Below, piece by piece: positions 15,348 to 21,314 of a stretch of DNA of 21,314 bases; within the stretch, counting starts at the first letter, position 1, and the number at the start of each line of letters is the position of its first letter. The notes under the pieces are model-generated. The model searched no databases. It saw only the letters and a list, made by a program, of their open reading frames with translations, and was not told the origin of the DNA. The DNA is from Gallibacterium faecale (GTDB taxonomy: Bacteria; Pseudomonadota; Gammaproteobacteria; Enterobacterales; Pasteurellaceae). The stretch covers positions 1 to 21,314 of the forward strand of contig NZ_JAQIBB010000072.1 of NCBI RefSeq assembly GCF_027920745.1, in the 5' to 3' direction. The position numbers were made by a program, and so were the translations under genes.

Positions 15348-16364
15348 TTATTCAACTTTAACAATCCACCCTTCTGGGGCTTCTACATCACCGAATTGAA
15401 TACCTGTTAATTCATCATATAATGCTTTAGTGATCGGCCCTACTTCGGTTTCTGAATAGAAGACATGGAAGTCATCACCATTTTGGATACCCCCAATTGG
15501 GCTAATTACTGCAGCAGTTCCACAAGCACCTGCTTCAGTGAAACGATCTAAATCATTAATATAAACATCACCCTCGATCGCTTTTAAGCCTAAACGTTTT
15601 TCTGCTAAATAAAGTAACGAATATTTGGTAATACTCGGCAAAATAGATGGAGAGTAAGGTGTCACAAATTCATTATCTTTGGTAATTCCGAAGAAGTTTG
15701 CAGAACCAACTTCTTCAATTTTGGTATGTGTTGCTGGGTCAAGATAAATACAATCACTGAAATTACGTTCATGTGCATGATGGCCCGGTAACAAACTTGC
15801 TGCATAGTTACCACCCACTTTAGCAGCACCTGTACCTTGCGGTGCCGCACGATCATATTCAGATACAATAAAGTTAGTTGGTTTTAAGCCACCTTTAAAA
15901 TAAGTCCCTACTGGACAACAAAATACAATAAATAGATACTCTTTTGCTGGGTGAACACCAATATTTTCACCAACCCCGATTAATAATGGGCGAAGATAAA
16001 GTGTCGCACCTGTACCATAAGGAGCTACCCATTCTTCATTCGCTTTCACAACTTGCTTACAAGCATCAACGAACATTTCTACTGGCACATGTGGCATTAA
16101 TAAGCGATCGCAACTGCGTTGCATACGTTTTGCATTTTGATCCGGACGGAATAAGTTAATTGATCCATCTTTGCAACGATATGCTTTTAAGCCTTCAAAG
16201 CATTGCTGACCATAGTGTAATGCTGGTGATCCTTCGTGTAAGACAAGTTGATTATCTTGGGTCAACTTCCCTTCTGACCATTTACCATCTTTCCAATGTG
16301 CAACATAACGGTAGTCTGTTTTGATATAACTAAATCCTAAATTTTTCCAATCAATATCTTTCAT
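15348..16364 (-). CDS. ilvE: branched-chain amino acid aminotransferase
   Basis: IlvE is a PLP-dependent fold-type IV enzyme that makes the last step of leucine, isoleucine and valine synthesis from the 2-oxo acids and glutamate, and runs in reverse. The 338 residues show HEGSPALHYGQQCFEGLKAYR, FRPDQNAKRM, the PLP Lys182 in GTGAAKVGGNYA, and IEEVGSANFF. These features, with the length, place it in the longer subgroup that includes mitochondrial-type and many Gram-positive BCATs rather than the 309-residue E. coli IlvE. The subgroup call is from memory of motif patterns. AAGAAGG precedes the ATG. A possible promoter TTGCAA-16-TAGATT lies upstream (16407-16434, weak). It is a single-gene unit with its own terminator. 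Confidence 0.95.
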   Translation of the reverse strand: MKDIDWKNLGFSYIKTDYRYVAHWKDGKWSEGKLTQDNQLVLHEGSPALHYGQQCFEGLKAYRCKDGSINLFRPDQNAKRMQRSCDRLLMPHVPVEMFVDACKQVVKANEEWVAPYGTGATLYLRPLLIGVGENIGVHPAKEYLFIVFCCPVGTYFKGGLKPTNFIVSEYDRAAPQGTGAAKVGGNYAASLLPGHHAHERNFSDCIYLDPATHTKIEEVGSANFFGITKDNEFVTPYSPSILPSITKYSLLYLAEKRLGLKAIEGDVYINDLDRFTEAGACGTAAVISPIGGIQNGDDFHVFYSETEVGPITKALYDELTGIQFGDVEAPEGWIVKVE

Positions 16365-16475
16365 ATTTAAGCCTTCTTAACGTGTTGTGTTATCTATAAC
16401 TGTCAACTAATCTACACCATAATTACGGCATTGCAACCATTTCATTGGTTAGACTGGCTTTTTTCTAGGCAAAAA

Positions 16476-16507
16476 ATAAAAGTGCGGTTTAATTGCCGCA
16501 CTTTTAT
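16476..16507 (-). terminator. mdh terminator made of a DNA uptake signal pair
   Basis: Positions 16476-16487 pair with 16496-16507 over 12 bp with an 8-base loop. The plus-strand arm holds an exact Hin-type uptake signal AAAGTGCGGT (16479-16488) followed by TTAATT, as in the extended motif. The other arm carries AAAGTGCGGC, one base off. On the minus strand the hairpin is followed by a T-rich run. It lies 24 bases after the mdh stop. Uptake-signal inverted pairs acting as terminators are known in competent Pasteurellaceae. Confidence 0.9.
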
Positions 16508-16530
16508 CTCGATTAAGCTAGGTTATAAAC

Positions 16531-17463
16531 TTATTTCACAAAGTTTTCGCCTAATTCAATATCTGCTTTTAATGTTGGTAACATTGCTTCAATTGCAGCT
16601 TGTTCAAATGCACTTAATGGACCAAGAGGTAATAACTCCTCAACCCCTTCTTTACCTAAACGAACGGGTTGTGCAAAGAAACGAGCATATTTACCATCAC
16701 CTTCAACATAAGTACATTCAACAACTTTTTCGCCATTTAATGCACGAATTAATGAAAGTGCAAAACGTGCTGCCGCTTGTGCCATTGATAATGTTGCTGA
16801 ACCACCGCCAGCTTTTGCATTAACTACTTCGGTACCTGCGTTTTGGATACGTTTTGTTAATGGTCCAATTTCTTCATCTTTCCAAGAAACATAATGAACT
16901 TGTGATAATAATGGAAGAATCGTTACACCTGAGTGACCACCAATCACTGGCACTTGAACTTTGCTCACATCAACATTTTTCAATTCAGCCACAAAGGTTT
17001 CTGAACGGAGAGTATCAAGTGTGGTTACACCAAAGAGTTTACGTTTGTCATAAACACCGGCTTTTTTCAATACTTCTGCTGCAATTGCTACTGTTGTATT
17101 CACTGGGTTAGTGATAATCCCTACACAAGCTTTTGGACAAGTTTCCGCAACTTTTTCAATTAAGTTTTTCACAATACCTGCATTGATATTGAAAAGATCT
17201 GAACGGTCCATACCTGGTTTACGTGCTACCCCTGCAGAAATTAAAACAACATCTGCACCTTCAAGGGCTGGAGTTGGATCTTCACCGGCAAAGCCTTTCA
17301 CATTCACTGCAGTTGGGATATGGCTTACATCAACTGCTACACCTGGTGTTACTGGCGCAATATCATATAATGCTAAATCAGAACCTGCTGGTAATTGAAT
17401 TTTTAACAATAGTGATAATGCTTGACCGATTCCGCCTGCCGCACCTAAAACAGCAACTTTCAT
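16531..17463 (-). CDS. mdh: malate dehydrogenase (NAD)
   Basis: Mdh interconverts malate and oxaloacetate with NAD in the cytoplasm, as part of the TCA cycle or, in the reductive branch, toward fumarate. The 310 residues compare with 312 in E. coli. The Rossmann loop GAAGGIGQ is at 7-14. Substrate and catalytic residues sit at the E. coli numbers: R81 and R87 (GVARKPGMDRSDLF), D150 and R153 (LDTLRSETF) and H177 (IGGHSGVT). The enzyme therefore looks fully active. AAGGAGT precedes the ATG at good spacing. It diverges from argR, the common gammaproteobacterial arrangement, and has a strong promoter of its own. Confidence 0.98.
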   Translation of the reverse strand: MKVAVLGAAGGIGQALSLLLKIQLPAGSDLALYDIAPVTPGVAVDVSHIPTAVNVKGFAGEDPTPALEGADVVLISAGVARKPGMDRSDLFNINAGIVKNLIEKVAETCPKACVGIITNPVNTTVAIAAEVLKKAGVYDKRKLFGVTTLDTLRSETFVAELKNVDVSKVQVPVIGGHSGVTILPLLSQVHYVSWKDEEIGPLTKRIQNAGTEVVNAKAGGGSATLSMAQAAARFALSLIRALNGEKVVECTYVEGDGKYARFFAQPVRLGKEGVEELLPLGPLSAFEQAAIEAMLPTLKADIELGENFVK

Positions 17464-17502
17464 TTTATACTCCTTATTAGTTATATAGAAAATAATATAG
17501 AA

Positions 17503-17531
17503 ATTCTATGCCTCCTCTACGGCTTTTTCAA
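17503..17531 (-). promoter_or_regulatory. mdh promoter
   Basis: On the minus strand TTGAAA (17526-17531), a 17-base spacer and TAGAAT (17503-17508) form a good sigma-70 promoter 40 bases before the mdh ATG. A 13-base palindrome ATAGAAATTCTAT (17497-17509) overlaps the -10 box, and ATATAGAAA occurs twice with a 12-base period (17483-17491, 17495-17503), so a repressor could act here. Confidence 0.7.
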
Positions 17532-17619
17532 ATAAATAAATTCAATATTGAGAACTACACCACATTTTCTATTAAAAGTCATTTGCCTATCAAAAAAGAG
17601 GCTCGCTTATTCCTATTTA

Positions 17620-17674
17620 TGCAGTTATAATTCAAATTAATCCATTTTCTGCATTTTTATGCAAAATTTATGCA
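17620..17674 (+). promoter_or_regulatory. ArgR-box-like palindromes upstream of argR
   Basis: The best site is TGCATTTTTATGCA (17650-17663), a palindrome with the 5-4-5 layout of the ARG box half-sites (consensus TGAAT-N4-ATTCA). Flanking imperfect copies are TGCAGTTATAATTCA (17620-17634) and TGCAAAATTTATGCA (17660-17674), each one base longer. A perfect -10-like TATAAT (17626-17631) is inside the first. Tandem boxes over the argR promoter are known for autoregulation by ArgR in E. coli. The -35 partner is weak. Confidence 0.6.
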
Positions 17675-17692
17675 ATTCTTACTTTAATTTGT

Positions 17693-18157
17693 ATGGAAAA
17701 TAAACAAGAAAAATTACTTTCAGCATTTAAATCTTTATTAGCAGAAGAAAAATTTAGCTCGCAAGGCGAAATTGTGAACGCACTCACCGATATGGGGTTT
17801 GCCAATATCAACCAATCGAAGGTATCTAGAATGTTAGCTAAATTTGGCGCCGTACGAGCAAGAAATACTAAAATGGAGATGGTCTATTGTTTGCCAAATG
17901 AATTAAGTGTGCCAACAACATCGAGTCCATTAAAAAATTTAGTGTTAGACATTGATCACAATAACTATCTGATTGTGATTAAAACGAGTCCAGGGGCTGC
18001 GCAATTAATTGCACGTTTATTAGACTCAGTCAGTAAAGCAGAAGGGATTCTAGGGACTATCGCTGGTGATGATACAATTTTTGTATCACCGACCAATGAT
18101 ATTCAAATTGAACAACTTATAGAGAATATTCAGGCTTTATTCAACGATTCTCTATAA
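17693..18157 (+). CDS. argR: arginine repressor ArgR
   Basis: ArgR is the hexameric arginine-dependent repressor of arginine synthesis genes and, in E. coli, a cofactor in Xer recombination. The 154 residues contain the winged-helix domain with FSSQGEIVNALTDMG and the recognition helix NQSKVSRML (about 40-48). After the linker comes the arginine-binding and oligomerisation domain with SPLKNLVLDID, TSPGAAQLIARLLDS and GTIAGDDTIF, whose paired Asp 126-127 contact arginine. The ATG is fixed by alignment of NKQEKLLSAFK with the family, but the 20 bases upstream (ending TTTAATTTGT) have no Shine-Dalgarno sequence and no better in-frame start exists. It diverges from mdh and is followed 19 bases later by yfcH, probably in one transcript. 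Confidence 0.97.
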   Translation: MENKQEKLLSAFKSLLAEEKFSSQGEIVNALTDMGFANINQSKVSRMLAKFGAVRARNTKMEMVYCLPNELSVPTTSSPLKNLVLDIDHNNYLIVIKTSPGAAQLIARLLDSVSKAEGILGTIAGDDTIFVSPTNDIQIEQLIENIQALFNDSL

Positions 18158-18176
18158 CTTTCATAGGAGAATGGGT

Positions 18177-19067
18177 ATGAAGATCTTAATTACCGGTGGT
18201 ACAGGATTTATTGGTAAAACACTTTTAAAACAACTTGATAGTGAAGGACACCAATTAACTTTACTTTCTCGTTCTCCTAAACAATATAGCGCACAAACTC
18301 CAGCAAATACTCAATTACTTTCATCACTAGATGGCTTTACTAATTTAGATGATTTTGATGTTGTGATTAATCTCGCTGGTGAGCCTATCTTCAATCACAG
18401 TTGGACAGATCCCCAAAAGCAAAAATTAATTGATAGTCGCATTAAAATTACCCAAAAATTGGTGAGCTTAATCAATAATGGTCAACAACCGCCGCATACC
18501 TTTATTTCTGGATCGGCTATTGGGTATTATGGTGATCATCCGCAACTAATGATGACTGAAAAAATGCCTGCGGCTAATGACTTTTTAGGTTCACTATGTC
18601 AACAATGGGAAACGACTGCTCTAGCCGCCAATACCCGTGTCTGTTTATTGCGTACTGGGTTAGTCTTAGGGAGTTATGGCGGTGTATTAGGTCGTTTGCT
18701 CCCATTATATAGCCATTGGTTAGGTGGACGGATTGGAGATGGTCAGCAATTTTGGTCGTGGATTAGTTTGCCTGATATGATTAATGCTATTCTCTTTTTA
18801 ATTAAAAATAGTGAATGTCGTGGTGCTTTTAATATGGTGTCGCCTAATCCAGTGACCAACCAAGAATTTAATGATACGTTAGCTCGCTTAATGAAGCGTA
18901 AAGCTATTCTTCACATACCCGCATCACTAATTAAAATAGTCTTAGGTGAACGGGCTTGTTTATTACTGAATAGCCAAAAAATATATCCAGAAAAATTATT
19001 AAAAGCAGGTTTCCAATTTGATTGCCCAACCTTAGAGGCAACATTAGCTAAAATCCTCAATAATTAG
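18177..19067 (+). CDS. yfcH: TIGR01777/YfcH-type NAD(P)-binding epimerase-like protein
   Basis: This is a short-chain dehydrogenase/epimerase-like protein of the YfcH family; the substrate is not known. It starts MKILITGGTGFIGK with the Rossmann motif GGTGFIG, then VVINLAGEPI, ISGSAIGYYGD (containing the YxxxK-like region without the usual Lys), CLLRTGLVL and FNMVSPNPVTNQEF. The C-terminal DUF1731-like segment, with LHIPASLIKIVLGERACLLL as landmark, ends near EATLAKIL. The length of 296 is normal. An ATG at 18171 is only one base from AGGAG (18165-18169), while ATG 18177 is at the ideal distance and gives the usual family start. It follows argR at 19 bases, the arrangement known in Haemophilus, and is likely co-transcribed. 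Confidence 0.9.
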   Translation: MKILITGGTGFIGKTLLKQLDSEGHQLTLLSRSPKQYSAQTPANTQLLSSLDGFTNLDDFDVVINLAGEPIFNHSWTDPQKQKLIDSRIKITQKLVSLINNGQQPPHTFISGSAIGYYGDHPQLMMTEKMPAANDFLGSLCQQWETTALAANTRVCLLRTGLVLGSYGGVLGRLLPLYSHWLGGRIGDGQQFWSWISLPDMINAILFLIKNSECRGAFNMVSPNPVTNQEFNDTLARLMKRKAILHIPASLIKIVLGERACLLLNSQKIYPEKLLKAGFQFDCPTLEATLAKILNN

Positions 19068-19100
19068 CTTATTAAGATTAATTATCAATGAAATAGCTTG

Positions 19101-19120
19101 CGGGAGAGATACTTCTCCCG
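19101..19120 (+). other. GC-rich hairpin after yfcH without U tract
   Basis: CGGGAGA (19101-19107) and TCTCCCG (19114-19120) form a 7-bp stem with a 6-base loop, 33 bases after the yfcH stop. No T run follows (TACTATGC), so it is not a standard intrinsic terminator. It may stabilise the 3' end of the argR-yfcH message or assist Rho-dependent termination. Confidence 0.4.
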
Positions 19121-19139
19121 TACTATGCTATGCCGAAAA

Positions 19140-19169
19140 TTGAGCATATTGTGTGAACGATTCTATTAT
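19140..19169 (+). promoter_or_regulatory. candidate ycaO promoter
   Basis: TTGAGC (19140-19145), an 18-base spacer and TATTAT (19164-19169) form a plausible sigma-70 promoter, predicting a leader of about 78 bases. No operator is recognised. Confidence 0.45.
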
Positions 19170-19253
19170 TTATTGCTCTTTCTTATTTTTTACCGTTCTC
19201 TCTGAATACAATATGTTCCAATAATAATAACAAACATAAATAAGGATAATTTT

Positions 19254-20999
19254 ATGACAGAACAAACTTTTATTTTGGGCAAAGATGCCGCCCTAGAAGA
19301 TTCTATTTCAACGTTCCAACAAAAACTTAAAAATTTAGGCTTCAATATTGAAGAAGCTTCTTGGTTAAATCCAGTGCCAAATGTATGGTCAGTACATATT
19401 CGCGACAAAGATTGCCCACAATGTTTTTCTAACGGTAAAGGTGCAAGTAAAAAAGCCGCACTTGCTTCTGCATTAGGAGAATATTTTGAACGTCTTTCTA
19501 CTAATTATTTTTTCTCTGACTATTATTTAGGAAAAGCGGTTGCAGAAGGTGAATTTGTACACTACCCAAGTGAAAAATGGTTCCCTATTGAAGATCCTGA
19601 TTTATTACCCGCAGGCATTTTGGACAACACGCTATTGGATTATTTCGATCCGAATCAAGAGCTCACACCAGATTTATTAGTTGATATTCAATCAGGTAAC
19701 CTTGATCGCGGTATTGTGGCATTACCTTATGTTCGCCAATCTGATCAACAAACTATCTATATTCCACAGGCGATTATCAATAACCTATATGTGTCTAATG
19801 GTATGTCTGCAGGAAATACCATGTATGAAGCTCGAGTCCAAGGGTTATCAGAAGTTTTTGAGCGTTATGTCAAAAATAAAATTATTGCTGAAGCAATCAG
19901 CTTGCCACAAATCCCTAAAGACATTTTGGCAAAATACCCTTCTGTTCAAGAATCAATAACAAAACTTGAAGAAGAAGGCTTCCCTATTTATGCATTTGAT
20001 GCGTCACTTGGTGGTCAATTCCCTGTGATCTGCGTTGTACTATTTAATCGTAACAATGGTACTTGTTTTGCTTCTTTTGGGGCTCACCCTAACTTTGCAG
20101 TGGCATTAGAAAGAACTGTTACTGAGTTACTGCAAGGTCGTAGCTTAAAAGATCTTGATGTCTTTTCGCCACCTTCATTCAATAATGAAGATGTTGCTGA
20201 ACACGCTAACTTAGAAACACATTTTATTGATTCTAGTGGCTTAATTTCTTGGGATCTCTTTAAACAACAAAGCGATTATGAGTTTGTGCATTGGGATTTC
20301 TCAGGTACAACAGCAGAAGAATTTGCTAATCTTATGGCATTATTTCAACGTGAAGAAAAAGAAGTCTATATTATGGATTATCAACATCTTGGCGTTTATG
20401 CTTGCCGTATTATTGTCCCTGGAATGTCAGATATTTATCCTGCTGATGATCTGATCTATGCCAATAATAATATGGGAATGGATTGGCGAGAAATCTTACT
20501 GGATTTACCCAATTTCCATCATGATGCAGAAACCTATCAAGAATTACTTGAAGAACTTGATGATCAAGGTATTGATGATGCAACTCGTGTACGTGAATTT
20601 ATTGGTATTGTGGCGCCAAAAAATACGAGCTGGCAAACCTTACGCATTGGTGAGCTAAAATCGATGCTGTATCTTGCTCTTGGTGATTTAGAAAATGCGT
20701 TAGAATGGGCAACTTGGACTTATCAAATGAATAGTTCTATTTTTAATCCAGAACAAGCAAATTACTATCGTACTTTAATCAGTAGTCTTGAATTATTCTT
20801 AGATGAAAATCGAGATCCTGAGCAATATCGTGCAGTGTTTGAACGTATGTATGGTAAAAAAGCGGTTGAATTTGCTTGGAATTCAATTAATGGCGGTAAC
20901 CCATTCTTCTTATTGCCAGCCAGTGATGAAACCTTAGCCAACTTCACTGAACATCAAAAATTATTACAAGCATATCAAAAACTACAACGTGCAAAATAG
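19254..20999 (+). CDS. ycaO: YcaO protein, S12 methylthiolation accessory factor
   Basis: This is the E. coli-type YcaO: an ATP-dependent cyclodehydratase-fold protein that in E. coli is needed for full RimO-mediated beta-methylthiolation of Asp88 (88/89 by numbering) of ribosomal protein S12. Its own reaction is not settled. The 581 residues compare with 586. The ATP/Mg-binding acidic motifs are intact: GEYFER (E76, E79, R80) and SEVFER (E200, E203, R204). A conserved CxxC is at C54/C57. The C-terminal part from about 440 is helical and TPR-like (GDLENALEWATWTYQMN), as in the dimerising domain of E. coli YcaO. The family-usual Pro-rich C-terminus of azoline-forming YcaOs is absent. AAGGA precedes the ATG. 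No precursor peptide, dehydrogenase or transporter gene lies beside it. Confidence 0.95.
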   Translation: MTEQTFILGKDAALEDSISTFQQKLKNLGFNIEEASWLNPVPNVWSVHIRDKDCPQCFSNGKGASKKAALASALGEYFERLSTNYFFSDYYLGKAVAEGEFVHYPSEKWFPIEDPDLLPAGILDNTLLDYFDPNQELTPDLLVDIQSGNLDRGIVALPYVRQSDQQTIYIPQAIINNLYVSNGMSAGNTMYEARVQGLSEVFERYVKNKIIAEAISLPQIPKDILAKYPSVQESITKLEEEGFPIYAFDASLGGQFPVICVVLFNRNNGTCFASFGAHPNFAVALERTVTELLQGRSLKDLDVFSPPSFNNEDVAEHANLETHFIDSSGLISWDLFKQQSDYEFVHWDFSGTTAEEFANLMALFQREEKEVYIMDYQHLGVYACRIIVPGMSDIYPADDLIYANNNMGMDWREILLDLPNFHHDAETYQELLEELDDQGIDDATRVREFIGIVAPKNTSWQTLRIGELKSMLYLALGDLENALEWATWTYQMNSSIFNPEQANYYRTLISSLELFLDENRDPEQYRAVFERMYGKKAVEFAWNSINGGNPFFLLPASDETLANFTEHQKLLQAYQKLQRAK

Positions 21000-21008
21000 T
21001 CGTTTATC

Positions 21009-21033
21009 GCCACACCACTAAGGTGTGGCTTTT
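21009..21033 (+). terminator. ycaO terminator
   Basis: GCCACACC (21009-21016) pairs with GGTGTGGC (21022-21029), loop of 5, followed by TTTTAT. It begins nine bases after the ycaO stop. Confidence 0.9.
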
Positions 21034-21126
21034 ATGGCTTGATTATATTCATACTGAAAAAGCATTAATCATAAATCGAACGAGAATTGCAGAGAGAATG
21101 CCGAAAAAAGCGAGATTTACTAAAGC

Positions 21127-21153
21127 GAAAAAAAGCCTTGACTCGCAAGGCTT
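21127..21153 (-). terminator. leftward intrinsic terminator without an assigned gene
   Basis: AAGCCTTG (21133-21140) pairs with CAAGGCTT (21146-21153), loop ACTCG, and on the minus strand the stem runs into seven T in total. This is a good terminator for a transcript that comes from the right, but the 160 bases between it and the window edge hold no clear gene. It may serve a gene or a small RNA that starts beyond or near the edge. Confidence 0.75.
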
Positions 21154-21248
21154 ATAATCATTTTAAAATAATCTGATTTCCCACTCTATTGTATTAATAA
21201 AAATTAAAACCAATTAAATCAATAATATAAATTAAAACACACTAACAA

Positions 21249-21269
21249 ATACCGTCATTTATACCGTCA
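21249..21269 (+). repeat. direct repeat ATACCGTCA x2, period 12
   Basis: ATACCGTCA is found at 21249-21257 and 21261-21269, separated by TTT. The 12-base period puts both copies roughly on one face of the helix, as in binding sites for a regulator, initiator iterons or integrase arm sites. Two copies alone do not decide between these. Confidence 0.6.
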
Positions 21270-21314
21270 ATAAAGATTAATTGGTTTAAATCACACTTAT
21301 ACTAGTAAAATCAT

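Larger units (their letters stand above)
21034..21314. other. right-end region without a recognised gene
   Basis: All six frames are broken by frequent stops and no start with a ribosome binding site opens a convincing frame. The stretch is very AT rich after 21160. It contains a leftward terminator (21127-21153) and two copies of ATACCGTCA, listed separately. A minus-strand frame enters from the right edge and stops at 21286-21288 after about eight codons; it could be the last codons of a gene outside the window, but is too short to support. Confidence 0.5.

Noticed and set aside
16431..16823. Plus-strand open frame of 130 codons over the mdh 3' end
   Set aside because: It runs through the mdh terminator and antisense to mdh, and its product is His/Leu/Gln-rich noise.
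19535..20870. AAAGCGGTT in ycaO (two copies) and TCAAGCGGT in truB as uptake signals
   Set aside because: They match neither AAGTGCGGT nor ACAAGCGGT exactly and occur inside coding sequence, as expected by chance in AT-rich genes.
21034..21165. Minus-strand hydrophobic open frame through the 21127-21153 hairpin
   Set aside because: It has no start codon with a ribosome binding site and runs through a strong intrinsic terminator.

Overview
The window is a stretch of chromosomal housekeeping DNA from an AT-rich gammaproteobacterium, most likely a member of the Pasteurellaceae. The reasons are the protein sequences, which resemble those of Escherichia coli and Haemophilus throughout; the mdh-argR-yfcH and cvpA-purF genes close together; fadD beside rnd; and one exact Hin-type DNA uptake signal core (AAGTGCGGT) in an inverted pair behind mdh. 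I cannot name the genus. By eye the uptake signal is much rarer here than in H. influenzae.

Region 1 (about 1-6330, minus strand) is the conserved translation and transcription operon: initiator tRNA-fMet, rimP, nusA, infB, rbfA, truB. It supplies the initiator tRNA, 30S maturation factors (RimP, RbfA), initiation factor IF-2, the elongation/antitermination factor NusA and the tRNA pseudouridine-55 synthase. A strong promoter with a GC-rich discriminator drives the tRNA. Two terminator-like hairpins separate the tRNA from rimP, and a long hairpin precedes rbfA. A possible fragment of a plus-strand gene enters at the left edge.

Region 2 (about 6400-11450, minus strand) holds single-gene or two-gene units: sstT (Na+/serine-threonine symporter), rnd (RNase D), fadD (long-chain acyl-CoA ligase) and greA (transcript cleavage factor). 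Each is followed by its own hairpin terminator. dacB (PBP4, 11599-13062, plus) diverges from greA; their predicted promoters overlap. dacB converges with purF on a shared bidirectional terminator.

Region 3 (about 13070-17500, minus strand) is metabolic: cvpA-purF (purine synthesis) behind a clear PurR operator, ilvE (branched-chain aminotransferase) and mdh (malate dehydrogenase). mdh has a good sigma-70 promoter, and its terminator is built from the uptake-signal pair.

Region 4 (about 17600-21000, plus strand) has argR, preceded by ArgR-box-like palindromes and divergent from mdh; yfcH, an SDR/epimerase-like protein co-transcribed with argR; and ycaO, the E. coli-type YcaO protein linked to RimO-dependent methylthiolation of ribosomal protein S12. 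The last 280 bases carry no convincing gene, one terminator facing left, and a short direct repeat.

I found no new multigene system. All large genes belong to known families and look intact. The points worth a second look are regulatory: terminators placed directly upstream of rimP, rbfA and rnd, genes without ribosome binding sites (argR, sstT, dacB), a leader hairpin on greA, and the right-end repeat.
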